Source of the DNA: Albidovulum sediminis
GTDB taxonomy: Bacteria > Pseudomonadota > Alphaproteobacteria > Rhodobacterales > Rhodobacteraceae
Assembly (NCBI RefSeq): GCF_025380365.1
Contig: NZ_JAOCQF010000001.1
Location: forward strand, 930,001-994,000
Direction: 5' to 3'
Length of the DNA: 64,000 nt
Under the pieces are notes generated by a model. It saw only the letters and a program-made list of their open reading frames with translations. It did no database searches and was not told where the DNA came from. The position numbers and the translations under genes are program-made. Of this stretch, positions 9,021 to 17,753 are shown in pieces (position 1 is the first letter of the stretch; each line of letters begins with the position of its first letter).

Positions 9021-10559
9021 ATGAGCGACGTGGGCGAAGGCCGGCGTGCACGGGGCGGCGGGGCCGCGCGCCGGGCGGAACGCACCGCGGTTCGGATCGA
9101 ATGCGCGAAGTTCATCGAGCGCAACATCCCGAACCTCGAGATCCTGAACGAGGAAGCGCTCCAGATCATCGAACACAACGCCGAGACGGTGCTTGAGGAG
9201 ATCGGCGTCAACTTCGTCGAGAACCCGGCCGCGCTCCAGCGCTGGAAGGATGCGGGCGCCGACGTTCAGGGCGAACGCGTGCGCATCCCGCGCGGACTGG
9301 CGCGCGAACTGTGCAAGACGGCGCCCTCGTCCTACGTCCAGCATGCCCGGAACCCCGAGCGCAACGTCACCATCGGCGGGCGCGGCCTTGTCCTCGCCCC
9401 GGTCTACGGCCCCCCCTTCGTGCGCGACGAGGGCGGCCGCCGCTATGCCACGATCGAGGATTTCCAGAAGTTCGTGAAGCTCGGCTACATGTCGAAATGG
9501 CTTCACCATTCCGGCGGCACGGTGTGCGAGCCGACCGACGTGCCGGTGAACAAGCGCCACCTCGACATGCTGCTGGCGCACATGACGCTGAGCGACAAGC
9601 CCTACATGGGCTCGGTCACCGAACCCTCGCGCGCCGAGGATTCGGTCGAGATGTCGAAGATCCTGTTCGGCGAGGATTTCGTCGAACAGAACACGGTGAT
9701 GACCTCGCTCATCAACATCAACTCGCCGATGACCTTCGACGGAATCATGATGGGCGCGCTCGAGGTCTATGCCCGCCACAACCAGGCGGCGATCGTCTCG
9801 CCCTTCATCGTCGGCGGTGCGATGGCGCCGGTGACGGTCGCGGGGACGCTGACGCAGGTTCTGGCCGAGGTGCTGGCCGGCGTCGCCTACAGCCAGCTGA
9901 TCCGCAAGGGCGCGCCGGTCATCGCCGGGGCCTTCGTGACCTCGATCGACATGAACTCGGGCGCGCCGACCTTCGGCACGCCGGAGGCCAGCCACATCAC
10001 CTATGGCGTGGGCCAGCTGGTGCGGCGGCTGGGCATCCCCTACCGTTCGGCGGGCGGCTTCACCGGATCGAAGGTGCCGGACGCGCAGGCGGCCTATGAA
10101 AGCGCCAACAGCCTGAACATGGGGCTGCTTGCCGGCGTCAACTTCATGCTGCACGCCTGCGGCTGGCTCGAAGGGGGTCTCGTCTCCTCGTTCGAGAAAT
10201 TCGTGATGGACGCTGACCAGCTGGGCATCCTCCACCACCTCGCCGCCGGCGTGGACATCAGCGAGAACGGCCAGGCCATGGACGCCATCCGTGAGGTGGG
10301 GCCGGGCGGCCACTACCTCGGCTGCGCCCACACCCAGGCGAACTTCAAGACCGCGTTCTGGCGCACCAACCTGCTGGACTACAAGCCCTACGAGACCTGG
10401 GAAGAGGAAGGCGCGCGCGACACCGTGCAGCTTGCCCGCGAGCGGGTGGCGCGGCTTCTGGCCGATTACCAGAAACCCGCCATCGACCCCGCCGTGGAAG
10501 AGGCGCTGAACGCCTATGTCGCGCAGAAGAAGGCCGCCGTTCCCGACGCCTTCATGTAA
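9021..10559 (+). CDS. MttB-family (trimethylamine methyltransferase-like) protein, non-pyrrolysine
   Basis: 512 aa from the ATG at 9021 (AAGGAG eight bases upstream). The sequence fits the COG5598/MttB family of corrinoid-dependent methyltransferases, TIM-barrel enzymes that demethylate quaternary or tertiary methylamines. Archaeal MttB needs an in-frame amber codon for pyrrolysine; this ORF has none, so it belongs to the non-pyrrolysine branch, which includes glycine betaine methyltransferases. The first 25 residues are rich in Arg and Gly and may be disordered. No corrinoid protein or reductive activase is adjacent, so the substrate and methyl acceptor are unknown. The family call is firm; the reaction is inference. 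Confidence 0.85.
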   Translation: MSDVGEGRRARGGGAARRAERTAVRIECAKFIERNIPNLEILNEEALQIIEHNAETVLEEIGVNFVENPAALQRWKDAGADVQGERVRIPRGLARELCKTAPSSYVQHARNPERNVTIGGRGLVLAPVYGPPFVRDEGGRRYATIEDFQKFVKLGYMSKWLHHSGGTVCEPTDVPVNKRHLDMLLAHMTLSDKPYMGSVTEPSRAEDSVEMSKILFGEDFVEQNTVMTSLININSPMTFDGIMMGALEVYARHNQAAIVSPFIVGGAMAPVTVAGTLTQVLAEVLAGVAYSQLIRKGAPVIAGAFVTSIDMNSGAPTFGTPEASHITYGVGQLVRRLGIPYRSAGGFTGSKVPDAQAAYESANSLNMGLLAGVNFMLHACGWLEGGLVSSFEKFVMDADQLGILHHLAAGVDISENGQAMDAIREVGPGGHYLGCAHTQANFKTAFWRTNLLDYKPYETWEEEGARDTVQLARERVARLLADYQKPAIDPAVEEALNAYVAQKKAAVPDAFM

Positions 10560-10585
10560 GGCGCTCGTCTCCCTGATGCTGCAAC

Positions 10586-10617
10586 GGCCGCGCGACACCG
10601 CGCGGCCCTTCGCGTTT
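10586..10617 (+). terminator. Probable terminator after the MttB-family gene
   Basis: A perfect 9-bp stem (GGCCGCGCG, 10586-10594, pairing with CGCGCGGCC, 10599-10607) with a 4-base loop is followed by a weak T-containing tail (cttcgcgttt). It lies 26 bp after the stop. It could also act on the convergent DUF6477 gene. Confidence 0.55.
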
Positions 10618-10632
10618 CAGCCCCGCACGCGT

Positions 10633-10929
10633 TCAACCCCGCACCACCTCGGCCCGCGGCAGAAGCCGCATCTCCCCCAGGATCGCGATCAGCACCTCGA
10701 TGTGGCGGACGAGGTTGTAGGCCGCATCGCCGCGCTGGCGCACCTCCTCCAGCCGCGTTTCCTCGTCGATCAGGACGTCCATCGCCTCGACCGGCGCCGG
10801 GCAGGCGCTCGCGCGCAGCACGCGCTTCAGGTCTCGGTCGCGGTCGTAGTCGAACAGCCCGTGCCGCGCGGCCTGGAGCAGGAGCCGCGGGCGGCGCATG
10901 GTGGCAAGACGTGTCATCAGATCGGTCAT
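10633..10929 (-). CDS. DUF6477 family protein
   Basis: 98-aa soluble, Arg- and Leu-rich protein beginning MTDLMTRLATMRRPRLL. The start at 10929 is preceded by GGGAG on the minus strand. Upstream in-frame codons would add 21 residues but lack a better site. It resembles the short Rhodobacteraceae-restricted proteins labelled DUF6477 (recognised from memory of the N-terminus). It has no membrane segment or catalytic motif. It is divergent from a DUF6456 helix-turn-helix gene, a pairing that hints at a shared role. Function unknown. Confidence 0.7.
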   Translation of the reverse strand: MTDLMTRLATMRRPRLLLQAARHGLFDYDRDRDLKRVLRASACPAPVEAMDVLIDEETRLEEVRQRGDAAYNLVRHIEVLIAILGEMRLLPRAEVVRG

Positions 10930-11152
10930 GGGGAACTCCCTTGCTTCGCATGACCAGAGGAGACGTCCGGATTCGCCGGTGTTGCGCGTCATTCGGGATC
11001 AGCGCCCGGCGACGTCAGAGATATTTATAATTTTTCAATAATTCTTGGCGTCGGCCCCGGCATTAACGACCGGGTAAGAAATGCTTCCCACGGTTGTGGA
11101 CGTTCACGACGGCCGGCCGGGGGCGCCGCCAGACTTGCGGGGGATGACATTG

Positions 11153-12313
11153 ATGACGGCTTTGGTTGAATGCCCTGTCCGATTGCCTGGCTGGCTTCCG
11201 GACAAGGCGCTCCTCTATCTCCGCCATACCGAAGAAGGATTGACGATCCGTGAACTCGCGCGGCGCGAGGGCTGTCATGCCTCGACCGTGCTCCGGCAGG
11301 TGCGCGCCTACGAGAATCGGCGCGACGACCCCCTTGTGGACGAGGCGCTGGACCGCCTCGGCCGCCTCCATGCCCGGCTGACCCGTGCGGACCCGCACGC
11401 GGACGGCCCGGCCATTAACCCCGAACCCCGAGCCACCCCACAGGACAAGGACAGCCAGCCCATGACCGCACAGATCCGCCCGATGCCCGATGTCGTCGAC
11501 GATGCGACCGTCAACCGCGAGGCGCGCCGCATCCTCAGAAGGCTTTGCGAACCCGGCGCGATCCTTGCCGTCTCCTCCGACCTGGAAAAGGCGGTCGTGC
11601 TGAAGGGCGAGGTGCGCACCGCCATCGTCGAGCGCACGGTCGCGCAGGCCTTCGCACTCAAGGACTGGATCGCGGTGCGCACCGCGGGGCGCCTGGCCAC
11701 CTACCAGATCACCGGCGCGGGCCGCGCGGCGCTCAAGCGTCTTCTGGCCGAGTCGGAGGCCCGGGGCGGGCTGGCCGAGGCGGCGATGCCCTTCGCCGAC
11801 CAGCACCGCGTCTGGGGAGAGCGCGCGGTGATGGAGGAAGGCGAGGATGGCCCGCGCCGGCTGCGCTACAACCTGGCCGAAAGCCCGCTGGCAGTGCTGG
11901 CCCGCCGCCGCGACCGCGACGGCGAGCCGTTCCTGTCCCAGGATCTGGTCGTCGTCGGCGAACGCCTGCGCGAGGATTTCGAACTGGCGCAGATGGGTCC
12001 GCGCGTCACCCAGAACTGGGACCGCTTCCTGACCGGCGCCGACCGCGGCATCCTGCAGCCCGGCGCCGGCGGCGGGATGAGCGAGGGATCGGCCCGCGCG
12101 CGCGAGCGTGTCGCCGCCGCGCTGCGCGAACTTGGCCCCGGCCTCGGCGACATGGTGCTGCGCGTGTGCTGCTTTCTCGAAGGGCTGGAGGCCGCCGAAC
12201 GCCGCCTCGGCTGGTCGGCGCGGTCGGGCAAGATCGTGCTGCGCATCGCGCTGATGCGGCTCAAGCGGCACTATGACGAGGCCTATGGCGGTCGCGCGCC
12301 GATGATCGGATGA
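11153..12313 (+). CDS. DUF6456 domain-containing helix-turn-helix protein
   Basis: About 386 aa. The N-terminus (MTALVECPVRLPGW) leads into a putative helix-turn-helix, LTIRELARREGCHASTVLRQ, followed by an acidic/Pro linker. The C-terminal domain is probably DUF6456 (conserved DRFLTG and RVAAALRELGPGLGDMVLRV helices). It is probably DNA-binding, with unknown targets; the family is typical of Rhodobacteraceae. The start is uncertain: ATGs at 11081, 11144 and 11153 are in frame, and 11153 has GGGGGA at a suitable distance. An AT-rich stretch (11018-11046) upstream contains a TATAAT at 11026-11031 that may serve as a -10 element. Confidence 0.75.
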   Translation: MTALVECPVRLPGWLPDKALLYLRHTEEGLTIRELARREGCHASTVLRQVRAYENRRDDPLVDEALDRLGRLHARLTRADPHADGPAINPEPRATPQDKDSQPMTAQIRPMPDVVDDATVNREARRILRRLCEPGAILAVSSDLEKAVVLKGEVRTAIVERTVAQAFALKDWIAVRTAGRLATYQITGAGRAALKRLLAESEARGGLAEAAMPFADQHRVWGERAVMEEGEDGPRRLRYNLAESPLAVLARRRDRDGEPFLSQDLVVVGERLREDFELAQMGPRVTQNWDRFLTGADRGILQPGAGGGMSEGSARARERVAAALRELGPGLGDMVLRVCCFLEGLEAAERRLGWSARSGKIVLRIALMRLKRHYDEAYGGRAPMIG

Positions 12314-12433
12314 CGAGACCGCGGCACGACCCCGCGCCGGGTTGCGCCGCCCGCATGCCGGTCATGTCGCACCGGGCTTGGACTGGCGCGCGCCTTCGCT
12401 TATGAAGGCGTGACCGAAGAAGGAGCCGGGCCG

Positions 12434-13384
12434 ATGCGCGACTTGAAGATTCCGGGCGAACGCCACCCCGAAAAGGCGCACCGCCCGGATCAGGACCAGC
12501 CGAAGAAACCCGCCTGGATCCGGGTGAAGGCCCCGACCTCGGCCGGCTACAAGGCGACGCGCGACATCCTGAGAACCAACAAGCTGGTGACGGTCTGCGA
12601 AGAGGCGGGCTGCCCCAACGTCGGCGAATGCTGGAGCCACGGCCACGCCACCATGATGATCATGGGCGAGATCTGCACCCGCGGCTGTTCCTTCTGCAAC
12701 ATCGCCACCGGCCGGCCCGACACGCTCGACGCGTTCGAGCCGGGCCGCGTCGCCCACGCGGTCGAGACGCTGGGCCTGCGCCATGTCGTCGTCACCTCGG
12801 TCGACCGCGACGACCTGGACGATGGCGGCGCGGAGCATTTCGCCCAGACCATCCGCGCCATCCGCCACCGCAGCCCCGACACCACGATCGAGATCCTGAC
12901 GCCCGACTTCCTGAAATGCGGCCCCGCCGCGCTGGAAACCGTCGTGGCGGCGCGGCCCGATGTCTTCAACCACAACCTCGAGACCGTGCCCGGCCTCTAT
13001 CCCACCGTCCGCCCCGGCGCGCGCTACTTCCACTCGCTCCGGCTTTTGCAGCGCGTGAAGGAGCTTGACCCGGCGATGTTCACCAAGTCCGGCATCATGG
13101 TGGGCCTCGGCGAGGACCGGCAGGGCGTGCTTCAGGTGATGGACGACATGCGCGCGGCCGATGTCGATTTCCTCACCATAGGGCAGTATCTGCAACCGAC
13201 GCCCAAGCATCACCGGGTGGACCGCTTCGTCACGCCCGAGGAGTTCGCGGGCTATGAGAAGGCGGCCTACGGCAAGGGGTTCCTGATGGTGTCGGCAACC
13301 CCGCTGACCCGGTCGTCCTACCACGCGGGCGACGATTTCGCGCGCCTGCGGGCGGCGCGGCTCGAACGCCTCGCAAGGGGGTAG
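12434..13384 (+). CDS. lipA: Lipoyl synthase LipA
   Basis: Radical SAM enzyme inserting two sulfurs into octanoyl groups on E2 and GcvH subunits. From the ATG at 12434 (AAGGAG upstream; an in-frame GTG at 12410 is less likely) it is 316 aa, the usual size. The auxiliary 4Fe-4S cluster motif CxxxxCxxxxxC (about Cys55, 60, 66) and the radical-SAM CxxxCxxC (about Cys81, 85, 88, in CTRGCSFC) are both intact. The C-terminal [11 protein letters not shown] matches the RSSY cluster-ligand motif. It appears monocistronic, closed by a strong terminator. Confidence 0.96.
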   Translation: MRDLKIPGERHPEKAHRPDQDQPKKPAWIRVKAPTSAGYKATRDILRTNKLVTVCEEAGCPNVGECWSHGHATMMIMGEICTRGCSFCNIATGRPDTLDAFEPGRVAHAVETLGLRHVVVTSVDRDDLDDGGAEHFAQTIRAIRHRSPDTTIEILTPDFLKCGPAALETVVAARPDVFNHNLETVPGLYPTVRPGARYFHSLRLLQRVKELDPAMFTKSGIMVGLGEDRQGVLQVMDDMRAADVDFLTIGQYLQPTPKHHRVDRFVTPEEFAGYEKAAYGKGFLMVSATPLTRSSYHAGDDFARLRAARLERLARG

Positions 13385-13409
13385 GCCCATCGGCAACGCC
13401 TGCGAAAAA

Positions 13410-13437
13410 GGCCGCCCGAAGGGGCGGCCTTTTGTTT
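13410..13437 (+). terminator. Rho-independent terminator after lipA
   Basis: GGCCGCCC, loop GAAG, GGGCGGCC, then TTTTGTTTT, 26 bp downstream of the lipA stop. The A-run before the stem means it may also work on the minus strand for the convergent outer-membrane gene. Confidence 0.85.
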
Positions 13438-13465
13438 TCGGCTCCGTCGCCGTCCGGGCGGCGGT

Positions 13466-14362
13466 TCAGAACCTCAGCCCGATCGAGGCATCCCAGATCG
13501 CATCGGAATCGGTGGTGTCGGCCACGCCAAGCTGGACGAAGGAATGGCTGAGGAAGCGCCATTCCCCGCTCAGCCCGTAAAGCGTGGTGCCATCGAGATC
13601 GAAGACCGTCACCGTCAGATCGGTGTTCGGCAGCGCGCTGTAGCTGGCCCAGGCCATGGTCGCGTCGCCGCCGAAATCGTCGGTCGAGGTAAAGCCGATC
13701 CCGGCAGAATAGTACTCCGCCTCGGCCCCCGCCTCGATATGGTAGATGTCCGAATCGCTGCCACCCGGGGTGTCGATCAGTTCGACCCCGCCCGCGACGA
13801 AGAAGATCCCCGTCTGGTAGCCGAGCGCGAGGTCGATCACCTCGGCATCCTGGTCGTTGAAGTTGTGGTAGGACGCGCCGACGCGGAGGTTGCCGTACTG
13901 GCCGTCATAGCGCAGGCCAAGCGGCGTCTCGCTGTCGACGAGCGCGGCGTAATCGACGACGTCGCCAAGGTAGGGCGACAGTTCCAGGTCGAGCAACTGC
14001 ACCCCGCCGACGGCCGGCATGCGGGTGAAATCCCCCAGCGCGCCACGCGGTGCGCCGACGCTGATCTTGCCGAACTCGGTGCCGTAGGTCAGCGCCGCGA
14101 ACAGCGCACCCTCGCTGTCGTTGTCCGAATCGAAGGCGAGAAAGCCCAGATCAAGGCCAAGCCCCATGGAGCCCGCGCCGAAGCCGAACGACACGTCGAG
14201 ATCGCCATAGACAACCGTCTGGTCGGCACTGCCGGAACTCAGCGCCTCAAGCTCGATCACACCGCGGACGTCGAGTCCCTCGGGCAGGGACTGCGCCGCC
14301 GAAAGCGTCGGAAATCCTGCAACCAGGGGGAGAATCAAAAGAGAATGGGAAAGCACGCGCAT
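13466..14362 (-). CDS. Outer-membrane beta-barrel (porin-like) protein
   Basis: 298 aa from the ATG at 14362 (GAGGA upstream on the minus strand). It has a Sec signal (MRVLSHSLLILPLVAGFPTLSAAQS) and then a long series of alternating hydrophobic/polar stretches rich in Gly, Asp and Tyr. It ends with Phe (SIGLRF), the classic C-terminal signature recognised by the BAM complex. There are no lipobox or catalytic motifs. It resembles small Rhodobacteraceae porins, but the substrate cannot be inferred. The open frame runs on upstream into the cytochrome gene, which I regard as spurious. Confidence 0.75.
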   Translation of the reverse strand: MRVLSHSLLILPLVAGFPTLSAAQSLPEGLDVRGVIELEALSSGSADQTVVYGDLDVSFGFGAGSMGLGLDLGFLAFDSDNDSEGALFAALTYGTEFGKISVGAPRGALGDFTRMPAVGGVQLLDLELSPYLGDVVDYAALVDSETPLGLRYDGQYGNLRVGASYHNFNDQDAEVIDLALGYQTGIFFVAGGVELIDTPGGSDSDIYHIEAGAEAEYYSAGIGFTSTDDFGGDATMAWASYSALPNTDLTVTVFDLDGTTLYGLSGEWRFLSHSFVQLGVADTTDSDAIWDASIGLRF

Positions 14363-14483
14363 CGAAATCGTCCTCGTTCTGAGCTTCGGTCCTGTCCTTG
14401 CCCGGCCGTCCCGGCACAGACAAGCCGAGTCGGTCGCGAACCCTTGCATCCTTACCACCATGTTGCCGCAAGCGCACAGGCGA

Positions 14484-15383
14484 TCACGGAACCGGCGCCA
14501 CCTGCTTGAGATAGGCCGCGATCGCCTGCCGGTCCTCGGGCGACAACCGGGCCGTGTTTTCCACCACCAGCGCCATGTGCCCCCCGGCGCTGTCGTACTC
14601 GGGCGTGAAGCCCGAGCTGAGGTATTCGGCGATATCGCCCTCGGACCAGTCGAGCGCCGCCGGGGTGATGTTCGGGAACCGCCCGGTTCCGGCCGGCACC
14701 GGCCCGCCCGCCAGCCAGCGCGAAAGGTCGGGGCCGCCAAGCGCACCGCGGGGTGTGTGACACTCGCCGCAATGGCCCAGGGCCTCCACCAGGTAGCGAC
14801 CGCGTTCCTCATCGGGCGTCAGGTCTCCGGTCACCACCCAGCCGTCGCGCAGGTAGAGAAGTTTCCACAGGCCGAGGCCAAGGCGGATGTTGAAGGGAAA
14901 TCCCACCTCGTGCGGCTGGTTCGGCGTGGCGTCGGCGGGCAGCGTGGCCAGGAAGGCGCGCAAGTCGACGATGTCCTGAAGGCTGGCGCGGGCATAGCTC
15001 GCGTAGGGAAAGACGGGATAATAATGCGACCCGCCCGGCGAGACGCCGCGCAGCATCGCGTTGGCAAGGTCGAGCGCGCGCCAGGCGCCGATGCCGGTGA
15101 TCGCGTCGTTCGAGATGTTGGGCGCGACGAAGGTGCCGTAGGGCGAGACGAAGCGCTGCCCGCCCGCGAGGATGAGCTTTTCGTCCCCCTTCGCGTCGGC
15201 CGCCGCATGGCAGGACGCGCAGCCGGCCGCCCAGAACACCGTCTCGCCGCGCGCCGCATCGGCCACCAGCCCCGCAAGCGCGTCGTCCGGCAGCGGTTGA
15301 GGACGGGTGATGTAGAGTAGGACGGCACCCGTCAGGGCGCCGGCCAGAACGGCAAGGAACAGTCCGCGCTTGAACACCGCCAC
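14484..15383 (-). CDS. Membrane-anchored diheme cytochrome c
   Basis: About 299 aa, starting at GTG 15383 (GTG 15377 is equally plausible and two codons shorter). An N-terminal uncleaved anchor (FKRGLFLAVLAGALTGAVLL) is followed by two cytochrome c domains. Their heme motifs are CASCH (about residues 55-59) and CGECH (about 205-209), with Met-containing regions that could be sixth ligands. It resembles the diheme subunits that pass electrons from periplasmic dehydrogenases to the respiratory chain. No dehydrogenase lies next to it. It lies 59 bp downstream of the cytochrome c' gene on the same strand, so the two probably form an operon. Confidence 0.85.
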   Translation of the reverse strand: MAVFKRGLFLAVLAGALTGAVLLYITRPQPLPDDALAGLVADAARGETVFWAAGCASCHAAADAKGDEKLILAGGQRFVSPYGTFVAPNISNDAITGIGAWRALDLANAMLRGVSPGGSHYYPVFPYASYARASLQDIVDLRAFLATLPADATPNQPHEVGFPFNIRLGLGLWKLLYLRDGWVVTGDLTPDEERGRYLVEALGHCGECHTPRGALGGPDLSRWLAGGPVPAGTGRFPNITPAALDWSEGDIAEYLSSGFTPEYDSAGGHMALVVENTARLSPEDRQAIAAYLKQVAPVP

Positions 15384-15442
15384 CCGATCCTGAAGGGCGG
15401 GGCGGGGCGCGACCCCCACACCCCGCGTTGACGAAGCCCGCG

Positions 15443-15907
15443 TCAGCCGTTGGGCTTGCGGTAGGCCTTGTGGCAATCGCCGCACGCGCCGCCGACCGGC
15501 CCGAAGGCGGCCTTCAGCGCGTCAAGCCCGCCACCGGCCGCGGCCTGAAGCGCGGTCGCGGCGTCCACCATCGCCTGCCCCTTGGCCCCGGCATCCGACC
15601 CTTCAGCCCAGAGCGCGGGCAGCGCGCCGGAGGAGGCCACCGCATCGCTGTCGGACCCCTGCGGCCACAGCATCGAGGTGTCGATGGTCGACGCCGCCAG
15701 AAGCGCGTCCGCGGCCTTCTGCGCGGCTTCGGCGTTGTATTCGACCTCGCCCTTCACCATCGGCCCGAGAACGCCCATCTGGATCGCGCGGTAGTCCATG
15801 ATCCCCTGACGCGCATCGATCTGCATCTCGAAGGGTTCATCCTCATCGGCGACAGACGCGCCGGCGAACATGGCAAGTGCGGCAGTGGCAAGCAAAATCC
15901 GTTTCAT
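15443..15907 (-). CDS. Cytochrome c' (class II c-type cytochrome)
   Basis: 154 aa with a cleavable signal (MKRILLATAALAMFAGASVA) and a single heme site, CGDCH, close to the C-terminus (about residues 142-146). A Lys/Arg-rich tail follows, the arrangement of the four-helix-bundle class II cytochromes. These periplasmic proteins bind NO or act in electron transfer; members are implicated in NO resistance in photosynthetic and denitrifying alphaproteobacteria. It shares an operon with the diheme cytochrome and is divergent from a LysR regulator that may control it. NO binding here is inference from the family. Confidence 0.9.
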   Translation of the reverse strand: MKRILLATAALAMFAGASVADEDEPFEMQIDARQGIMDYRAIQMGVLGPMVKGEVEYNAEAAQKAADALLAASTIDTSMLWPQGSDSDAVASSGALPALWAEGSDAGAKGQAMVDAATALQAAAGGGLDALKAAFGPVGGACGDCHKAYRKPNG

Positions 15908-15985
15908 AACGCTACTCCCTGGTGTGGACCGGAAAAGACTATCTGTGAGAAAAGCGATTGCCATCTGGAAAATCCGCAGCGGGTC

Positions 15986-16001
15986 TGTGATAATCCGCAC
16001 A
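15986..16001. promoter_or_regulatory. TGTG-N8-CACA dyad between cytochrome c' and LysR genes
   Basis: The sequence TGTGATAATCCGCACA is a short interrupted dyad in the 193-bp divergent gap, about 80 bp from the cytochrome c' start and 100 bp from the LysR start. LysR proteins often bind such dyads in divergent regions. The assignment is positional only. Confidence 0.35.
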
Positions 16002-16100
16002 ACCGGCCCGATTTCGGGCCACGCGCCGCCGAACCGGCGGGAAGGCGCCGATCCGAAGCCGTGGCGCCCGGCCAGGTAACGGAAATGTGAAGGAAATCCC

Positions 16101-16964
16101 GTGCAGCGCGAAAACTGGGATGACCTGAGATTCGTCCTTGCCGTCGCCGAAGAGGGGACGGTCTCGGGCGCGGCGCGCGTGCTGGGGGTGAACCACGCCA
16201 CCGTCCTCAGGCGCATCGCCGCCTTCGAGCAGGCGACGGGGGTGGAGATCTTCGACAAGACCGCGCGCGGCTATGTCGTGCCCGATGCCCACCGCAGGGT
16301 GATCGACGCCACCCGCGAGGTCGATCGCGCGGTGCAGGCGGTCGGGCGCATGATCCACGGCGCCCGTGCGCCGGTGTCGGGCGACATCCGCGTGACCGCC
16401 ACGGATTCGCTTTGCCAGATGGTGATGCCGCGTGTGCTCGCCCGGCTGGGCAAGACCGCGCCCGGCCTCAGGATCGAGCTGATCAGTTCGAACCTCCATG
16501 TCGATCTGGCCCGCAGCCAGGCCGACGTGACCATCCGGCCCGCGCAATCGCTGCCCGACGACCTGAGGGGCGAGCGCGCCGGCGTCATGGGCTTTGCCCT
16601 CTACCGCGCGAAAGGGTCCGGGACCGACCGCTGGCTCGAACCTTCGGGGCCGCTGGCCCGCTCGGTCGCCGGGCGCTGGGTCGCGGGCAATGTCGAACCC
16701 TCGCTGATCGCGGGCGGCGCCGACAGCTTCATGGTCCTGCGGGAGCTTTGCGCGGCGGGGCAGGGGCAGGCGATCCTGCCCTTCGTCGTGGGGGCGGGCG
16801 ATCCGCGCCTGATCGCCGTGCCCGGTGTCGTGCCCCGGCTCAGGACCGACCTCTGGATCGCGAGTCATGTCGACCTTTACGACATCCCCCGCATCCGCGC
16901 CGCCCGCACCGCCCTTTGCGAGGCGCTGGAGGAGGAGGCCGCCGCCCTTCAGGGTGCGGACTGA
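16101..16964 (+). CDS. LysR-family transcriptional regulator
   Basis: 287 aa from GTG 16101, with AAGGA six bases upstream. The N-terminal winged helix is clear (LRFVLAVAEEGTVSGAARVL, then NHATVLRRIAAFE). The rest is a periplasmic-binding-protein-like effector domain, somewhat short and divergent. It is transcribed away from the cytochrome c' gene; LysR regulators commonly control the divergent neighbour, so the cytochrome operon is the likely target. The effector is unknown. Confidence 0.88.
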   Translation: MQRENWDDLRFVLAVAEEGTVSGAARVLGVNHATVLRRIAAFEQATGVEIFDKTARGYVVPDAHRRVIDATREVDRAVQAVGRMIHGARAPVSGDIRVTATDSLCQMVMPRVLARLGKTAPGLRIELISSNLHVDLARSQADVTIRPAQSLPDDLRGERAGVMGFALYRAKGSGTDRWLEPSGPLARSVAGRWVAGNVEPSLIAGGADSFMVLRELCAAGQGQAILPFVVGAGDPRLIAVPGVVPRLRTDLWIASHVDLYDIPRIRAARTALCEALEEEAAALQGAD

Positions 16965-17143
16965 ACCTTCGGCGGCGCGACCCGTTCGGCGCCCGTCATG
17001 AACTCCGGCAGCCAGCCCAGCCGCTCCGCCCCCGCCAGCAGCAGGCTGGCTGCGATCACGCCCAGAAACACCGCCACCCGCCGGGCCGAGGGCGGGTGCC
17101 GCGCCCACCGCGACAGGCGCAGGATCTGGCGCGGGTCCAGCAT
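16949..17143 (-). CDS. Small single-pass membrane protein, hypothetical
   Basis: 64 aa with one transmembrane helix (VAVFLGVIAASLLLAGAERL, about residues 24-43), a basic N-terminus and a Pro-rich tail. Its ATG overlaps the hpt stop by one base (TGATG), implying translational coupling. It also overlaps the convergent LysR 3' end by 16 bp. No recognised family. The basic N-terminus suggests N-in topology. Confidence 0.6.
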   Translation of the reverse strand: MLDPRQILRLSRWARHPPSARRVAVFLGVIAASLLLAGAERLGWLPEFMTGAERVAPPKVQSAP

Positions 17144-17688
17144 CAGGCGTCGTCGGTGAAGCGGACCTTGCCGATGAAGGGCAGGTTGCGGTTCCTCTGG
17201 GCAAAGTCGATGCCGTAGCCCACCACGAATTCGTCGGGGATCTCGAACCCGGTCCAGGTGGCCTTGATCGGCACCTCGCGCCGCGACGGCTTGTCAAGGA
17301 GCGCGCAGACCTCCAGCCGCTTGGGCTCGCGCGAGCGCAGCAGGTTGACGACGTGGTGAAGGGTGAAGCCGGTATCGACGATATCCTCCACCACCAGCAC
17401 GTCGCGGCCCGCGATCTCGCCCCTCAGGTCCTTGAGGATGCGCACCTCGCGTGAGCTTTCCATCGCGTCGCCGTAGGAGGAGGCTTCGAGGAAGTCGACC
17501 TCCACCGGCAGGTCGATCTCGCGCACCAGATCGGCGATGAAGACGAAGGAGCCGCGCAAAAGCCCCACCACCACCAGCTTGTCGGTGCCGCGGAAGACAT
17601 GGGTGATGTCCTTCGCCAGCGCCTCGACCCGCGCCGCGATGGCCTTGGCCGAGATCATTTCGTCGATGACATATGGGCGATGCGGCAT
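17143..17688 (-). CDS. hpt: Hypoxanthine phosphoribosyltransferase
   Basis: 181-aa purine salvage enzyme converting hypoxanthine (and usually guanine) plus PRPP to IMP/GMP. The PRPP-binding signature [14 protein letters not shown] is intact, and the C-terminal flexible-loop and base-binding region ends with [18 protein letters not shown]. The start at 17688 has a GGGGGA site. It is divergent from the START-domain gene and coupled to a small membrane protein. Confidence 0.95.
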   Translation of the reverse strand: MPHRPYVIDEMISAKAIAARVEALAKDITHVFRGTDKLVVVGLLRGSFVFIADLVREIDLPVEVDFLEASSYGDAMESSREVRILKDLRGEIAGRDVLVVEDIVDTGFTLHHVVNLLRSREPKRLEVCALLDKPSRREVPIKATWTGFEIPDEFVVGYGIDFAQRNRNLPFIGKVRFTDDA

Positions 17689-17753
17689 GGTTCCCCCTTG
17701 ATTTCAGGCCCCCTTTACCCGAAACCCACGCCGACTGTCACGAAGGGAACGCG

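Noticed and set aside
10514-10951. Alternative 145-codon minus-strand frame across DUF6477
   Set aside because: It overlaps the better-supported DUF6477 frame, runs into the mttB-like 3' end and terminator and has a Pro/Arg/Ala composition typical of a shadow frame.
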